A stretch of DNA of 12,636 nucleotides from Methanomassiliicoccales archaeon (lineage in GTDB: Archaea > Thermoplasmatota > Thermoplasmata > Methanomassiliicoccales > JACIVX01). The translations under genes and the position numbers were made by a program. Positions 1 through 6,067 of the stretch are shown piece by piece. Where the stretch lies: contig JAJRAH010000131.1 of assembly GCA_028679985.1 (NCBI GenBank), positions 1 through 12,636 of the forward strand, given 5' to 3'. The notes beneath the pieces were generated by a model. That model was not told the origin of the DNA and made no database searches. It worked only from the letters and a program-made list of their open reading frames with translations. Position 1 is the first letter of the stretch. Each line of letters opens with the position of its first letter.

Positions 1-689
1 AGATCCTTGTCCGCATACTTCTTGATCTCGAGCAGGTCGAAATAGTAACCGCGCGATTCGACTGTCTTCGCCTTCTCCAGAAGCCTGTTTCCTACGCAGA
101 TGATCGCAAGGCCTGGAGGCAGAGCGAATGCTTTCTGCGTCCCGAAGACGAGCGCATCGATATCGAGTCTTCTCAAACCTAGATCTATGCCGCCGACTGC
201 AGTGACGCCGTCAACGAATATGAGAGGATCTGACTCAGCTCTGAGGGCTTCGATCACCTCGGCCAAGGGGTTCAGCACGCCGGTAGAACTCTCGTTCGAG
301 ACCACCGTGACAGCTTCGACGTTCTCGTCCAGCTTGCCCTTCACATCAATCGCCTTCACAGCAAGTCCCCAAGGAACGTCGATCTTCTGAACGATCTTCC
401 CGTTCGCAGACCCTATCGCCTGCCATCGCTCCCCGAACGAACCATTGGATATTCCCAGCATCTTGCTTCTCACGCCGCACCTCACGCAGGATTCCAGGAA
501 TCCAGACGCGGAAGCGGGAGCCATCATGATGCGCATGTCTGTGTCGAGGACCTTGTGCAGCTTCTCCACAATCCCCTTCTGCAGCCTGGTGTAATCCTCT
601 CCGCGATGGACTATCATCGGCTTCCTCATTGCCTCGAGGACCTCATCTCGGACCTCGACAGGACCCACAGTGAACAATCTACGAGTCAC
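1..689 (-). CDS. Class V PLP-dependent aminotransferase (partial, 3' end outside window)
   Basis: About 229 codons are visible without a stop; the C-terminal part lies beyond position 1. The N-terminus reads TRRLFTVGPVEVRDEVLEAM, the usual opening of the alanine-glyoxylate / serine-pyruvate / archaeal phosphoserine aminotransferase group. An NESSTGVLNP segment (residues 132-141), Asp160 in VDGVTAVGG and the presumed PLP-binding Lys186 in FGTQKAFALPPGL complete the family signature. Such enzymes transfer amino groups between small amino acids and 2-oxo acids in the cytoplasm. I start it at a GTG (689-687), because this keeps the conserved N-terminus and lies 5 nt after a G-rich, Shine-Dalgarno-like run. 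A TTG 12 nt further in is possible. The exact substrate cannot be read from this part; a serA-like gene just outside the window would favour a role in serine synthesis. Confidence 0.88.
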   Translation of the reverse strand, partial: MTRRLFTVGPVEVRDEVLEAMRKPMIVHRGEDYTRLQKGIVEKLHKVLDTDMRIMMAPASASGFLESCVRCGVRSKMLGISNGSFGERWQAIGSANGKIVQKIDVPWGLAVKAIDVKGKLDENVEAVTVVSNESSTGVLNPLAEVIEALRAESDPLIFVDGVTAVGGIDLGLRRLDIDALVFGTQKAFALPPGLAIICVGNRLLEKAKTVESRGYYFDLLEIKKYADKD

Positions 690-744
690 AGACGCCCCCC
701 TTAAGCTCCCACACGCGATCCGTCAGGACCGGGCAGGGAAGTCT

Positions 745-769
745 GAGGAGGGCATCTGCGATGCTCCTC
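745..769. repeat. Strong hairpin in intergenic region
   Basis: The inverted repeat pairs GAGGA (745-749) and GCATC (752-756) with GATGC (760-764) and TCCTC (765-769), leaving two bulged G residues and a TGC loop. It has no following T run, so it is not a simple terminator. It is the strongest of several hairpins in this gap. Confidence 0.55.
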
Positions 770-943
770 CCCATCCGCTTCCACATCCGGAGCCGAGCGA
801 GCGGCCCCGAAGCACGATCAGTCCCGACATGGTGCTTGACGCGCCCAGACGGTCCCCTGTGCGCACCGATATTCGTCCGCGAAAACTTGGGGCACCGGGC
901 ATGTCATTGGATAGCATGTCGAGGCTGTAACACGAACGTACGA

Positions 944-951
944 ATATAAAT
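944..951 (-). promoter_or_regulatory. Possible TATA box, readable on both strands
   Basis: ATTTATAT on the minus strand (ATATAAAT on the plus strand) stands out in otherwise GC-rich sequence. On the minus strand it would start RNA near 920, giving a leader of about 230 nt before the aminotransferase gene or a separate small RNA. On the plus strand it would start RNA near 975, upstream of the closer TATA of the sugar dehydrogenase gene. Direction is unresolved. Confidence 0.35.
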
Positions 952-1037
952 CTTCCTACGTCAGCGTGTCGCCTCTTGCGTCCAGATTTCTTATGAGATG
1001 CGTCCCGACCAGGATCTCGCCGCCGACCGTCAGATAC

Positions 1038-1045
1038 AATTATAT
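1038..1045 (+). promoter_or_regulatory. TATA box of the nucleotide-sugar dehydrogenase gene
   Basis: AATTATAT is centred about 28 nt before the ATG at 1070. That spacing would put the transcription start at or next to the start codon, so the mRNA is predicted to be leaderless or nearly so. Confidence 0.55.
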
Positions 1046-1069
1046 CGCATCCACACAATCCTCTGAGAG

Positions 1070-2368
1070 ATGGTCAAGAAGAGGGTGGCGGTGATCGGTC
1101 TGGGCTACGTCGGCCTTCCGGTCGCATGCGTCTTCGCAGAGAGTGGCCACCCTACCGTTGGCATCGATGTCGACAAGAAGAAGATCACACTCATCAACAA
1201 GGGCGTCTCACCGATCCCTGGCAAGGAGCGGGGTCTGGCGGAGCTGCTTTCCAGGCTGACAAGGGAAGGGACGCTGCGCGCGACCACAGACCCATCCGCA
1301 TGCTCGAAGGCCGATGCGATTTTCATATGCGTCGACACGCCGATAGACAATTCGAAGAACCCGGTTCTCGACCAGCTCATTAACGTCGTTTCGGTCGCCG
1401 GCAAGAACATGAAGAGAGGCGTGCTGGTGTCTGTCGAATCGACGATCCCGCCAGGCACGATGCGGGACAAGGTCATTCCGATCCTTGAGAAGGAAAGCGG
1501 CATGAGGGCGGGCAAGGACTTCTTTGTCGTCCACTGCCCGGAAAGGGTCATGCCGGGCCTCCTCCTCAGAAACATAAAGAAGTACGACAGGGTCATTGGC
1601 TGTCTGGACGAGGCCTCATTGAGGAAGGGCAGTATGTTCTACTCCTCCATCGTGAAGGGGAAGCTACACCCCACGGATCTGATGTCTGCCGAGATTGCCA
1701 AGACGATCGAGAACACCTATAGAGACGTGCAGATCGCATTCGCAAACGAGATCGCTCTTGCCTGCGAGGAACTCGGCGCGGACGCATACGAGATAAGAAG
1801 GCTCGTCAACACCTGCCCATACAGGGACATGCACACTCCCGGCGCTGGAGTCGGAGGTCATTGTCTCCCGAAAGATCCGTGGCTCTTCGCCAGCGCTGTG
1901 ACAGAGAGCTCGACAAGCATGATCGAGACTGCGAGGGCTATCAATGACTCGATGCCGGAGCATCTTGCCGAACTCGTCGTCGAAGCGCTCGATGAAGCCG
2001 GGAGAAGACTGGCGGGATCGAGAATCGCGATATTCGGTCTCGCGTTTCTGAAGGATTCGGGCGATGCAAGGAACTCTCCTGCGATCGTTGTCATAGACAG
2101 GCTCGCAGGCGAATCGGAAGTGATTGTCCACGATCCGTTCGTTGACAAAGGATACAAGGTGCCTTTGACCAGGAATATCGACGAGGCGCTGAAGGATGCT
2201 GACTGCGCAGTTTTCGTTACCGAGCACAGCACCTACGACTCTCTGAACCTCAAGAAGATGGCGAGACTGATGAGAACGAAGGTTATCGTCGACGGAAGAA
2301 ACCTATTCGAGTCGTCAGAGTGCAGGAAGCACGGTTTCGTGTACAGGGGAATCGGAAAGGGGAAGTAA
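1070..2368 (+). CDS. wecC: UDP-N-acetyl-D-mannosamine dehydrogenase-like nucleotide-sugar dehydrogenase
   Basis: This 432-residue cytoplasmic enzyme belongs to the UDP-glucose/UDP-ManNAc dehydrogenase family, which oxidises C6 of a UDP-sugar to a carboxylate in two NAD-dependent steps. The N-terminal Rossmann domain opens with VAVIGLGYVGLP (residues 6-17), and TPID (90-93) and ESTIPPGT (123-130) follow. The central domain carries AEIAKTIENTYRDV (208-220, with Lys211 and Asn215). The catalytic cysteine is Cys265 in VGGHCLPKDPW. The C-terminal domain (about 300-430) contains the expected GLAFLKDSGDARNSP segment. Length is normal for the family. The ATG at 1070 keeps the full dinucleotide-binding motif. 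The ManNAc type is the best guess from overall resemblance, but UDP-GlcNAc or other UDP-HexNAc substrates are possible. The product would feed surface glycans or protein glycosylation. The stop lies 1 nt from the stop of the convergent threonine aldolase gene. Confidence 0.88.
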   Translation: MVKKRVAVIGLGYVGLPVACVFAESGHPTVGIDVDKKKITLINKGVSPIPGKERGLAELLSRLTREGTLRATTDPSACSKADAIFICVDTPIDNSKNPVLDQLINVVSVAGKNMKRGVLVSVESTIPPGTMRDKVIPILEKESGMRAGKDFFVVHCPERVMPGLLLRNIKKYDRVIGCLDEASLRKGSMFYSSIVKGKLHPTDLMSAEIAKTIENTYRDVQIAFANEIALACEELGADAYEIRRLVNTCPYRDMHTPGAGVGGHCLPKDPWLFASAVTESSTSMIETARAINDSMPEHLAELVVEALDEAGRRLAGSRIAIFGLAFLKDSGDARNSPAIVVIDRLAGESEVIVHDPFVDKGYKVPLTRNIDEALKDADCAVFVTEHSTYDSLNLKKMARLMRTKVIVDGRNLFESSECRKHGFVYRGIGKGK

Positions 2369-2369
2369 T

Positions 2370-3398
2370 CTACATCAGGCACTCGACGCGACCGATCGTC
2401 TCGTCGATATCTTCGGCCGTGATCCCTCTGTGCGTGACGAACCTGACCTTGCCGTTCCCGAAGTCGGCCACCAGGATCCCGCTCTTCTTCAGCTTCCCGA
2501 CAAACTGACTCGAGTCCAGGCCCGTCGGTGCGACGTCGACGAGCACGATGTTCGTCTGGACCGTCTTCATGTCGACCTTGACCTTGTCCAGACCCTTCAA
2601 CCCCCGCGCGAGTCTCTTGGCATTGTCGTGATCCTCTTTCAGACGATCAACCATCTTAGTCAGCGCTATGATGCCCGGGGCTGCAAGAATGCCAGCTTGC
2701 CTCATGCCGCCCCCCAGCATCTTGCGCGTCTTCCTCGCCCTCTCGATGAAAGCCGAGCTTCCGACGATCAACGAACCGACTGGAGCGGACAGTCCTTTTG
2801 ACAGACAGAAGCTGATGCTGTCGACATGCTTGGCATACTCCTCCACATCAACATGTAGAGCTACAGCCGCGTTGAAGATCCTCGCGCCGTCGACATGAAC
2901 CTTCATTCCGAGTTCGTGGGCGGTCTTCCCGACTGTCGACACCGCCCCAGGCGTCCATACCGTTCCTCCTGCCCTGTTGTGAGTGTTCTCGATCTCGACC
3001 AACGTCGACGGAGGGAAGTGCAGGTCCTTCCCTCTGATCGCGCCGATAACCTGCTCCGGGGTGAACACCCCCATTTTGCCCCTGATCAATCGGGGGATCA
3101 CACCGGCCACCGCCGACATGCCCCCGACCTCGTAGTAGTAAATGTGAGCGTCAGACTCGACGATCATCTCGTCCCCTTTCTTGCAGTGCACCATCACCGA
3201 AATCAAGTTGCTCTGGGTGCCGCTAGGAGTGAACAGAGCTCCCTCGGTGCCAAAACGCTTCGCCGCAAGTTCCTCGAGCCTGTTGACCGTTGGGTCTTCC
3301 CTGGAGACGTCGTCTCCCAATTCAGCATCCATCATGCTGAGCATCATTTCTTCGGTGGGAAGAGTGACGGTATCGCTTCTCAGATCGATTGTCCTCAT
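2370..3398 (-). CDS. ltaE: Low-specificity L-threonine aldolase
   Basis: This 342-residue PLP enzyme cleaves L-threonine or L-allo-threonine to glycine and acetaldehyde, and can run in reverse. The N-terminal DLRSDTVTLPT (5-15) is the family hallmark, followed by GDDVSREDPTVNRLE. His85, in ESDAHIYYYE, is expected to stack on the PLP ring. HVDGARIFNAA (168-178) holds the Asp170 and Arg173 that contact the cofactor, and Lys201 in FCLSKGLSAPVGS is the Schiff-base lysine. The length is complete. The ATG at 3398 directly precedes the conserved DLRSDT motif. The gene lies about 46 nt downstream of the oxidoreductase stop, with its own TATA-like site in that gap, so it may be transcribed both alone and by read-through. 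It probably supplies or consumes glycine. Substrate stereospecificity cannot be read from sequence. Confidence 0.93.
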   Translation of the reverse strand: MRTIDLRSDTVTLPTEEMMLSMMDAELGDDVSREDPTVNRLEELAAKRFGTEGALFTPSGTQSNLISVMVHCKKGDEMIVESDAHIYYYEVGGMSAVAGVIPRLIRGKMGVFTPEQVIGAIRGKDLHFPPSTLVEIENTHNRAGGTVWTPGAVSTVGKTAHELGMKVHVDGARIFNAAVALHVDVEEYAKHVDSISFCLSKGLSAPVGSLIVGSSAFIERARKTRKMLGGGMRQAGILAAPGIIALTKMVDRLKEDHDNAKRLARGLKGLDKVKVDMKTVQTNIVLVDVAPTGLDSSQFVGKLKKSGILVADFGNGKVRFVTHRGITAEDIDETIGRVECLM

Positions 3399-3436
3399 CT
3401 ATGCTCATCTCGCAAGGATGCGTAAAGGGAGCCTCG

Positions 3437-3444
3437 ATAAATAA
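3437..3444 (-). promoter_or_regulatory. TATA box of the threonine aldolase gene
   Basis: TTATTTAT on the minus strand begins right after the stop codon of the upstream oxidoreductase gene. It is centred about 43 nt before the ATG at 3398, which predicts a leader of about 16 nt containing a weak GA-rich Shine-Dalgarno-like stretch. Confidence 0.5.
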
Positions 3445-4431
3445 CTAGCGTTCCAGGGGGACTTCTATCCTCTTTCTCTTCCTGAGAGATTCAGAAGCAG
3501 CCTCGCAGACCCGGAGGTTCGCAACCGCATCCCACCCGCAGGCGTGCGGAGCGCGGCCCGATCCCACGGCTGCCAGGAAGTCCTCCAATTCTCTTCTCAG
3601 AGGCTCCTCCTTCTCAAGAGATATGCGGCGAACGTCATACTCTAGCGGTATCTGGAACATGTTGCCGGGATCGACTTCTCGTATCTTCGTGGAGGCCATC
3701 TTCAGACTCTGATCGATGTAATCCAGCTCGACGAAGCTCTCGCTGCACGTGAGCGACACCCTCCTCACCTTCATAGGCGTCAGCCAGTTCGCCTCGACGA
3801 ATCCGGTCACGCCACCTTCGATCTCGAGGAGTAGGTTGGCATAGTCCTCGAACTTAGTTTTCGCGAACCTTCCGCCCAAAGCGTACACGCCCAGTATCTC
3901 GGATGAAGTGATGTGCCTCATGACGTCGATATCGTGGATCGCCAGATCCATGATGACGCCGACGTCCCTGATCCTCGAAGGGAAGGATGACACCCTCCTG
4001 GATTCAAGGGAAATGAGCTTGCCGAACTTCCCCTCGCCTAGCGCGTCCCTCGCGGCGGAAACAACAGGGTTGAACCTTTCGACAAAACCCGCGGCGAGTA
4101 CCGTGCCTTCCTTCTCGGCATCGAGGCACAGCGCCCTCGCCTTCCCGGAGTCGCCCGTGAAGGGCTTCTCGAGCAAGACCGCTTTCCCGGCGCCGATCGC
4201 TTTCGTCGCGATCTCGTAGTGATCTTTCGTCGGAGTGCAGATGCTGAGAGCCTCTGCACTATCCACCAAATCGTCAAGCTTCACGAAAGCCTTGGTGCCG
4301 AACCGCCTCGCGACCCGCTTCGCCTGATTCTTATCGACATCGTAGACTCCGACAAGGTCAGAGATCTCGGAGTACAATCTCGCGTGGTTCTGGCCCATTG
4401 AGCCGACACCGACGACCCCTGTCTTCGCCAC
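3445..4431 (-). CDS. Gfo/Idh/MocA family oxidoreductase, UDP-HexNAc 3-dehydrogenase-like
   Basis: This 328-residue NAD(P)-dependent enzyme has a Rossmann fold with GVGSMG at residues 8-13 and Asp31 at the end of the second strand, which favours NAD. EKP (88-90) is the classic sugar-oxidoreductase motif. GFVERFNP (115-122), RVSSFPSRIRDVGV and DLAIHDIDVMRH (162-173) place it close to archaeal proteins usually named UDP-N-acetylglucosamine 3-dehydrogenase; His166 is a likely catalytic residue. It starts at GTG (4431-4429); the first internal ATG would delete the nucleotide-binding motif. Members of this group oxidise the sugar C3 hydroxyl, often before an amino group is added to make 2,3-diamino sugars. 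A partner aminotransferase of the DegT type is not seen here. The nearby sugar dehydrogenase supports a role in nucleotide-sugar metabolism. A perfect palindrome lies 6 nt upstream of its start. Confidence 0.82.
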   Translation of the reverse strand: MAKTGVVGVGSMGQNHARLYSEISDLVGVYDVDKNQAKRVARRFGTKAFVKLDDLVDSAEALSICTPTKDHYEIATKAIGAGKAVLLEKPFTGDSGKARALCLDAEKEGTVLAAGFVERFNPVVSAARDALGEGKFGKLISLESRRVSSFPSRIRDVGVIMDLAIHDIDVMRHITSSEILGVYALGGRFAKTKFEDYANLLLEIEGGVTGFVEANWLTPMKVRRVSLTCSESFVELDYIDQSLKMASTKIREVDPGNMFQIPLEYDVRRISLEKEEPLRRELEDFLAAVGSGRAPHACGWDAVANLRVCEAASESLRKRKRIEVPLER

Positions 4432-4437
4432 GGTCCG

Positions 4438-4460
4438 TAATAGGCCATTGTCGCCTATTA
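4438..4460. promoter_or_regulatory. Perfect 8-bp palindrome, operator candidate at the oxidoreductase promoter
   Basis: TAATAGGC (4438-4445) and GCCTATTA (4453-4460) are exact inverted repeats separated by 7 nt. On the minus strand the distal half overlaps the likely TATA element (CTTAATAG, centred about 27 nt before the GTG at 4431), and the proximal half covers the expected transcription start. A dimeric repressor bound here would block the oxidoreductase promoter. The regulator is not identified. Confidence 0.5.
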
Positions 4461-4481
4461 AGCGTTGTCCAATGGTTCTCG

Positions 4482-4499
4482 CACTCTGGCACCAGAGTG
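4482..4499. repeat. Second perfect 8-bp palindrome in the divergent gap
   Basis: CACTCTGG (4482-4489) and CCAGAGTG (4492-4499) are exact inverted repeats with a 2-nt centre. The site lies upstream of the TATA-like element of the Trm112-like gene and in the shared gap with the oxidoreductase gene. It could be a second regulator site; no T run follows it. Confidence 0.45.
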
Positions 4500-4513
4500 A
4501 CGGGACAGCAAGG

Positions 4514-4520
4514 GATAAAT
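4514..4520 (+). promoter_or_regulatory. TATA-like element of the Trm112-like gene
   Basis: GATAAAT is centred about 34 nt before the ATG at 4551, which predicts a leader of only a few nucleotides. No Shine-Dalgarno sequence is visible. Confidence 0.45.
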
Positions 4521-4550
4521 CGAAAGGGCACGATAACCTATGCGATAGGA

Positions 4551-4733
4551 ATGAAACGCAAGCTCCTCGACATTCTAGCCTGCCCGATCTGCAAGTATCA
4601 TCCCTTGGAGCTCGAAGTCTACAAGGAGGACGACAAGGAGATAGTCGAAGGGAAACTCCGATGCCCCAAGTGCGATATCGACTACCCTATCGAGGACGCG
4701 ATTCCGAACATGCTGCCCCCGGAAGGCAGGTGA
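4551..4733 (+). CDS. Trm112-like zinc-binding protein
   Basis: This 60-residue protein reads MKRKLLDILACPICK at the start and continues with CPKCDIDYPIEDAIPNMLPPE. Two CxxC pairs (Cys11/Cys14 and Cys38/Cys41) form a zinc site, and the pattern matches the Trm112/YcaR family. Archaeal and eukaryotic Trm112 proteins bind and activate several methyltransferases that act on tRNA, rRNA or translation factors. Bacterial YcaR-like proteins have the same short form and an unclear role. The frame is open further upstream, but the ATG at 4551 gives the family-typical N-terminus and fits the TATA spacing. It overlaps no other gene and ends 13 nt before the stop of the convergent aminotransferase gene. 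No methyltransferase partner is encoded nearby. Confidence 0.85.
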   Translation: MKRKLLDILACPICKYHPLELEVYKEDDKEIVEGKLRCPKCDIDYPIEDAIPNMLPPEGR

Positions 4734-4746
4734 CTCGTCCAGGGTT

Positions 4747-5910
4747 CTACGCGGGAAGCTTCGCAAGCGCCTCTTTCATCTTCTCCAGTGCTTCCTTTAT
4801 GACGCCCCTGCTCGCTGCGTAAGACAACCTCAGAAAGCCCTCTCCCGACGGCCCGAAAGCCGACCCAGGCGTCACGGCCACATGCGCCTTCTCGAGGAGA
4901 TATGCGGCCAGCTCATCGGAACTCATTTTGACGTCGTACTTCGGAAACGCATAGAACGCCCCCTTCGGGCGCGGGCAGTGGAGAGTGGGTATGTCCCTCA
5001 TCAGATCGCATATGAGGTCCCTTCTGGCACGGAACTCGTCAACCATCCTCCGAACCGAGTCCTGCGGTCCCTTCAGGGCCTCCATGGCCGCCTTCTGCAC
5101 GAAGGACGTCACGCAGGTCAATGAATGCGTCTGGAGCTTGTTTATCTCCTTGACTATCTCGGCCGGGGCCGCGATCCAGCCGATCCTCCAACCCGTCATG
5201 GCATAGGTCTTCGAGAATCCGTTCGCTGTGATTGTCCTCTCGAACATGCCGTCAAGGGATGCGATCGAGTGGTGCTTCGCACCGTCGTATATGATCTTCT
5301 CATAGACCTCGTCGCTGAAGACGAGGAGATCGTGATCCTTGGCCAAATCCGCAACTCCCTGCACGTCCCCCTTCGTCATCACGGAGCCGCATGGGTTCGA
5401 GGGCGAGTTGATCAGTATCATCCTTGTCTTTCGGTTGATCAGCTCCGCCACGCCTTCGGGTGTGACGCGATACTCTTCCTCGGGACTCAGCTTCAGATAC
5501 TTCGGGGTCGCGCCTGCAAGTCTCACGCATGCATCGAATGTTCCCCAAGTCGGATCGGGGATGATGACCTCGTCGCCTTCGTCGAGCATGGCGAACATGC
5601 ACATGAAGATCGCCTGCTTCGTCGGCGTAATCAGGACATTGCCCTCCTTGCAGGGTATGTCGTTGTCCCTGACGCACTTCTCTGCCACAGCTCTCCTCAA
5701 TTCGGGGAGGCCGGCCGAAGGGGTATAGTGGGTGAAGTGATCCTTCAGGGCGGATATGCACGCGTCAGTGATGTTGTCGGGGGTCGGAAAGTCCGGCTCT
5801 CCCATGGAAAGGGACAGAATGTCGATCCCTTCCTGTTTGAGCTTGCTGACGATGTTCGATATTCTTACAGTTCCGGATTCTGCCACGCTGCCGAGACGTC
5901 TTGAGACCAT
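4747..5910 (-). CDS. Class I aminotransferase (aspartate aminotransferase-like)
   Basis: This 387-residue cytoplasmic PLP enzyme has all landmarks of the class I/II fold: SMGEPDFPTP (35-44), HYTPSAGLPELR (61-72), NSPSNPCG with Asn172, SDEVYEKI with Asp200 and Tyr203, the Schiff-base Lys234 in SKTYAMTGWR with Arg242, and the substrate-carboxylate Arg361 in FLRLSYA. It most likely transfers amino groups between aspartate or a related amino acid and 2-oxoglutarate; an aromatic or other side-chain preference is possible. The frame stays open to 6093, but I choose the ATG at 5910. It gives a family-like N-terminus, has a TATA-like element about 28 nt upstream, and leaves room for the divergent pdxS promoter. 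It is transcribed away from pdxS, which makes its cofactor. Confidence 0.92.
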   Translation of the reverse strand: MVSRRLGSVAESGTVRISNIVSKLKQEGIDILSLSMGEPDFPTPDNITDACISALKDHFTHYTPSAGLPELRRAVAEKCVRDNDIPCKEGNVLITPTKQAIFMCMFAMLDEGDEVIIPDPTWGTFDACVRLAGATPKYLKLSPEEEYRVTPEGVAELINRKTRMILINSPSNPCGSVMTKGDVQGVADLAKDHDLLVFSDEVYEKIIYDGAKHHSIASLDGMFERTITANGFSKTYAMTGWRIGWIAAPAEIVKEINKLQTHSLTCVTSFVQKAAMEALKGPQDSVRRMVDEFRARRDLICDLMRDIPTLHCPRPKGAFYAFPKYDVKMSSDELAAYLLEKAHVAVTPGSAFGPSGEGFLRLSYAASRGVIKEALEKMKEALAKLPA

Positions 5911-5933
5911 CGAAAAGGAGGAGAATACGGCAA

Positions 5934-5941
5934 GTATTTTA
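5934..5941 (-). promoter_or_regulatory. TATA box of the class I aminotransferase gene
   Basis: TAAAATAC on the minus strand is centred about 28 nt before the chosen ATG at 5910, which predicts a leaderless mRNA and supports that start over longer versions. The sequence just before the ATG is pyrimidine-rich and has no Shine-Dalgarno site. Confidence 0.5.
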
Positions 5942-6027
5942 GCCTTTTCCGATATCGAAGGAACCGAGGAGCCAAACCTGCGAGAACCGCAGAAATTCTC
6001 TGGAAGGCTTGAGGCTTCTACGAAAAT

Positions 6028-6035
6028 CATAAATA
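6028..6035 (+). promoter_or_regulatory. TATA box of pdxS
   Basis: CATAAATA is centred about 36 nt before the ATG at 6068, which predicts a leader of about 10 nt. It shares a 157-nt gap with the divergent aminotransferase promoter. Confidence 0.5.
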
Positions 6036-6067
6036 ACAGTCGGCAACTAACCCGATTGGGTGAGACA

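Larger units (their letters stand above)
690..1069. other. 380-nt intergenic region with hairpins and TATA-like sites
   Basis: No convincing protein-coding frame is present between the divergent aminotransferase and sugar dehydrogenase genes. The stretch 700-925 is GC-rich and contains a 10-bp stem with a 2-nt bulge and 3-nt loop (745-769: GAGGA, gg, GCATC, tgc, GATGC, TCCTC), a 6-bp inverted repeat (AAGCAC 810-815 with GTGCTT 832-837) and a smaller GCCG/CGGC stem near 792-805. A TATA-like ATATAAAT (944-951) reads as ATTTATAT on the minus strand, so a minus-strand transcript could begin near 920 and run through the hairpins into the aminotransferase gene. It could be a structured leader, an unrecognised non-coding RNA or a decayed gene. 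I could not match it to RNase P RNA, SRP RNA or a tRNA. Confidence 0.4.

Noticed and set aside
690..940. RNase P RNA or SRP RNA in the structured gap
   Set aside because: The GC-rich hairpins invited this reading, but I could not find the conserved RNase P core words or the SRP helix 8 motif on either strand.
723..1058. A 111-residue minus-strand reading frame in the intergenic gap
   Set aside because: Its translation is low-complexity and rich in Arg, Gly and Ser, it spans two TATA-like sites, and it resembles no protein; it is most likely chance openness in GC-rich DNA.
5125..5904. A 259-residue plus-strand frame opposite the class I aminotransferase gene
   Set aside because: The opposite strand encodes a clear aminotransferase with all catalytic residues; the antisense translation has no recognisable family features.
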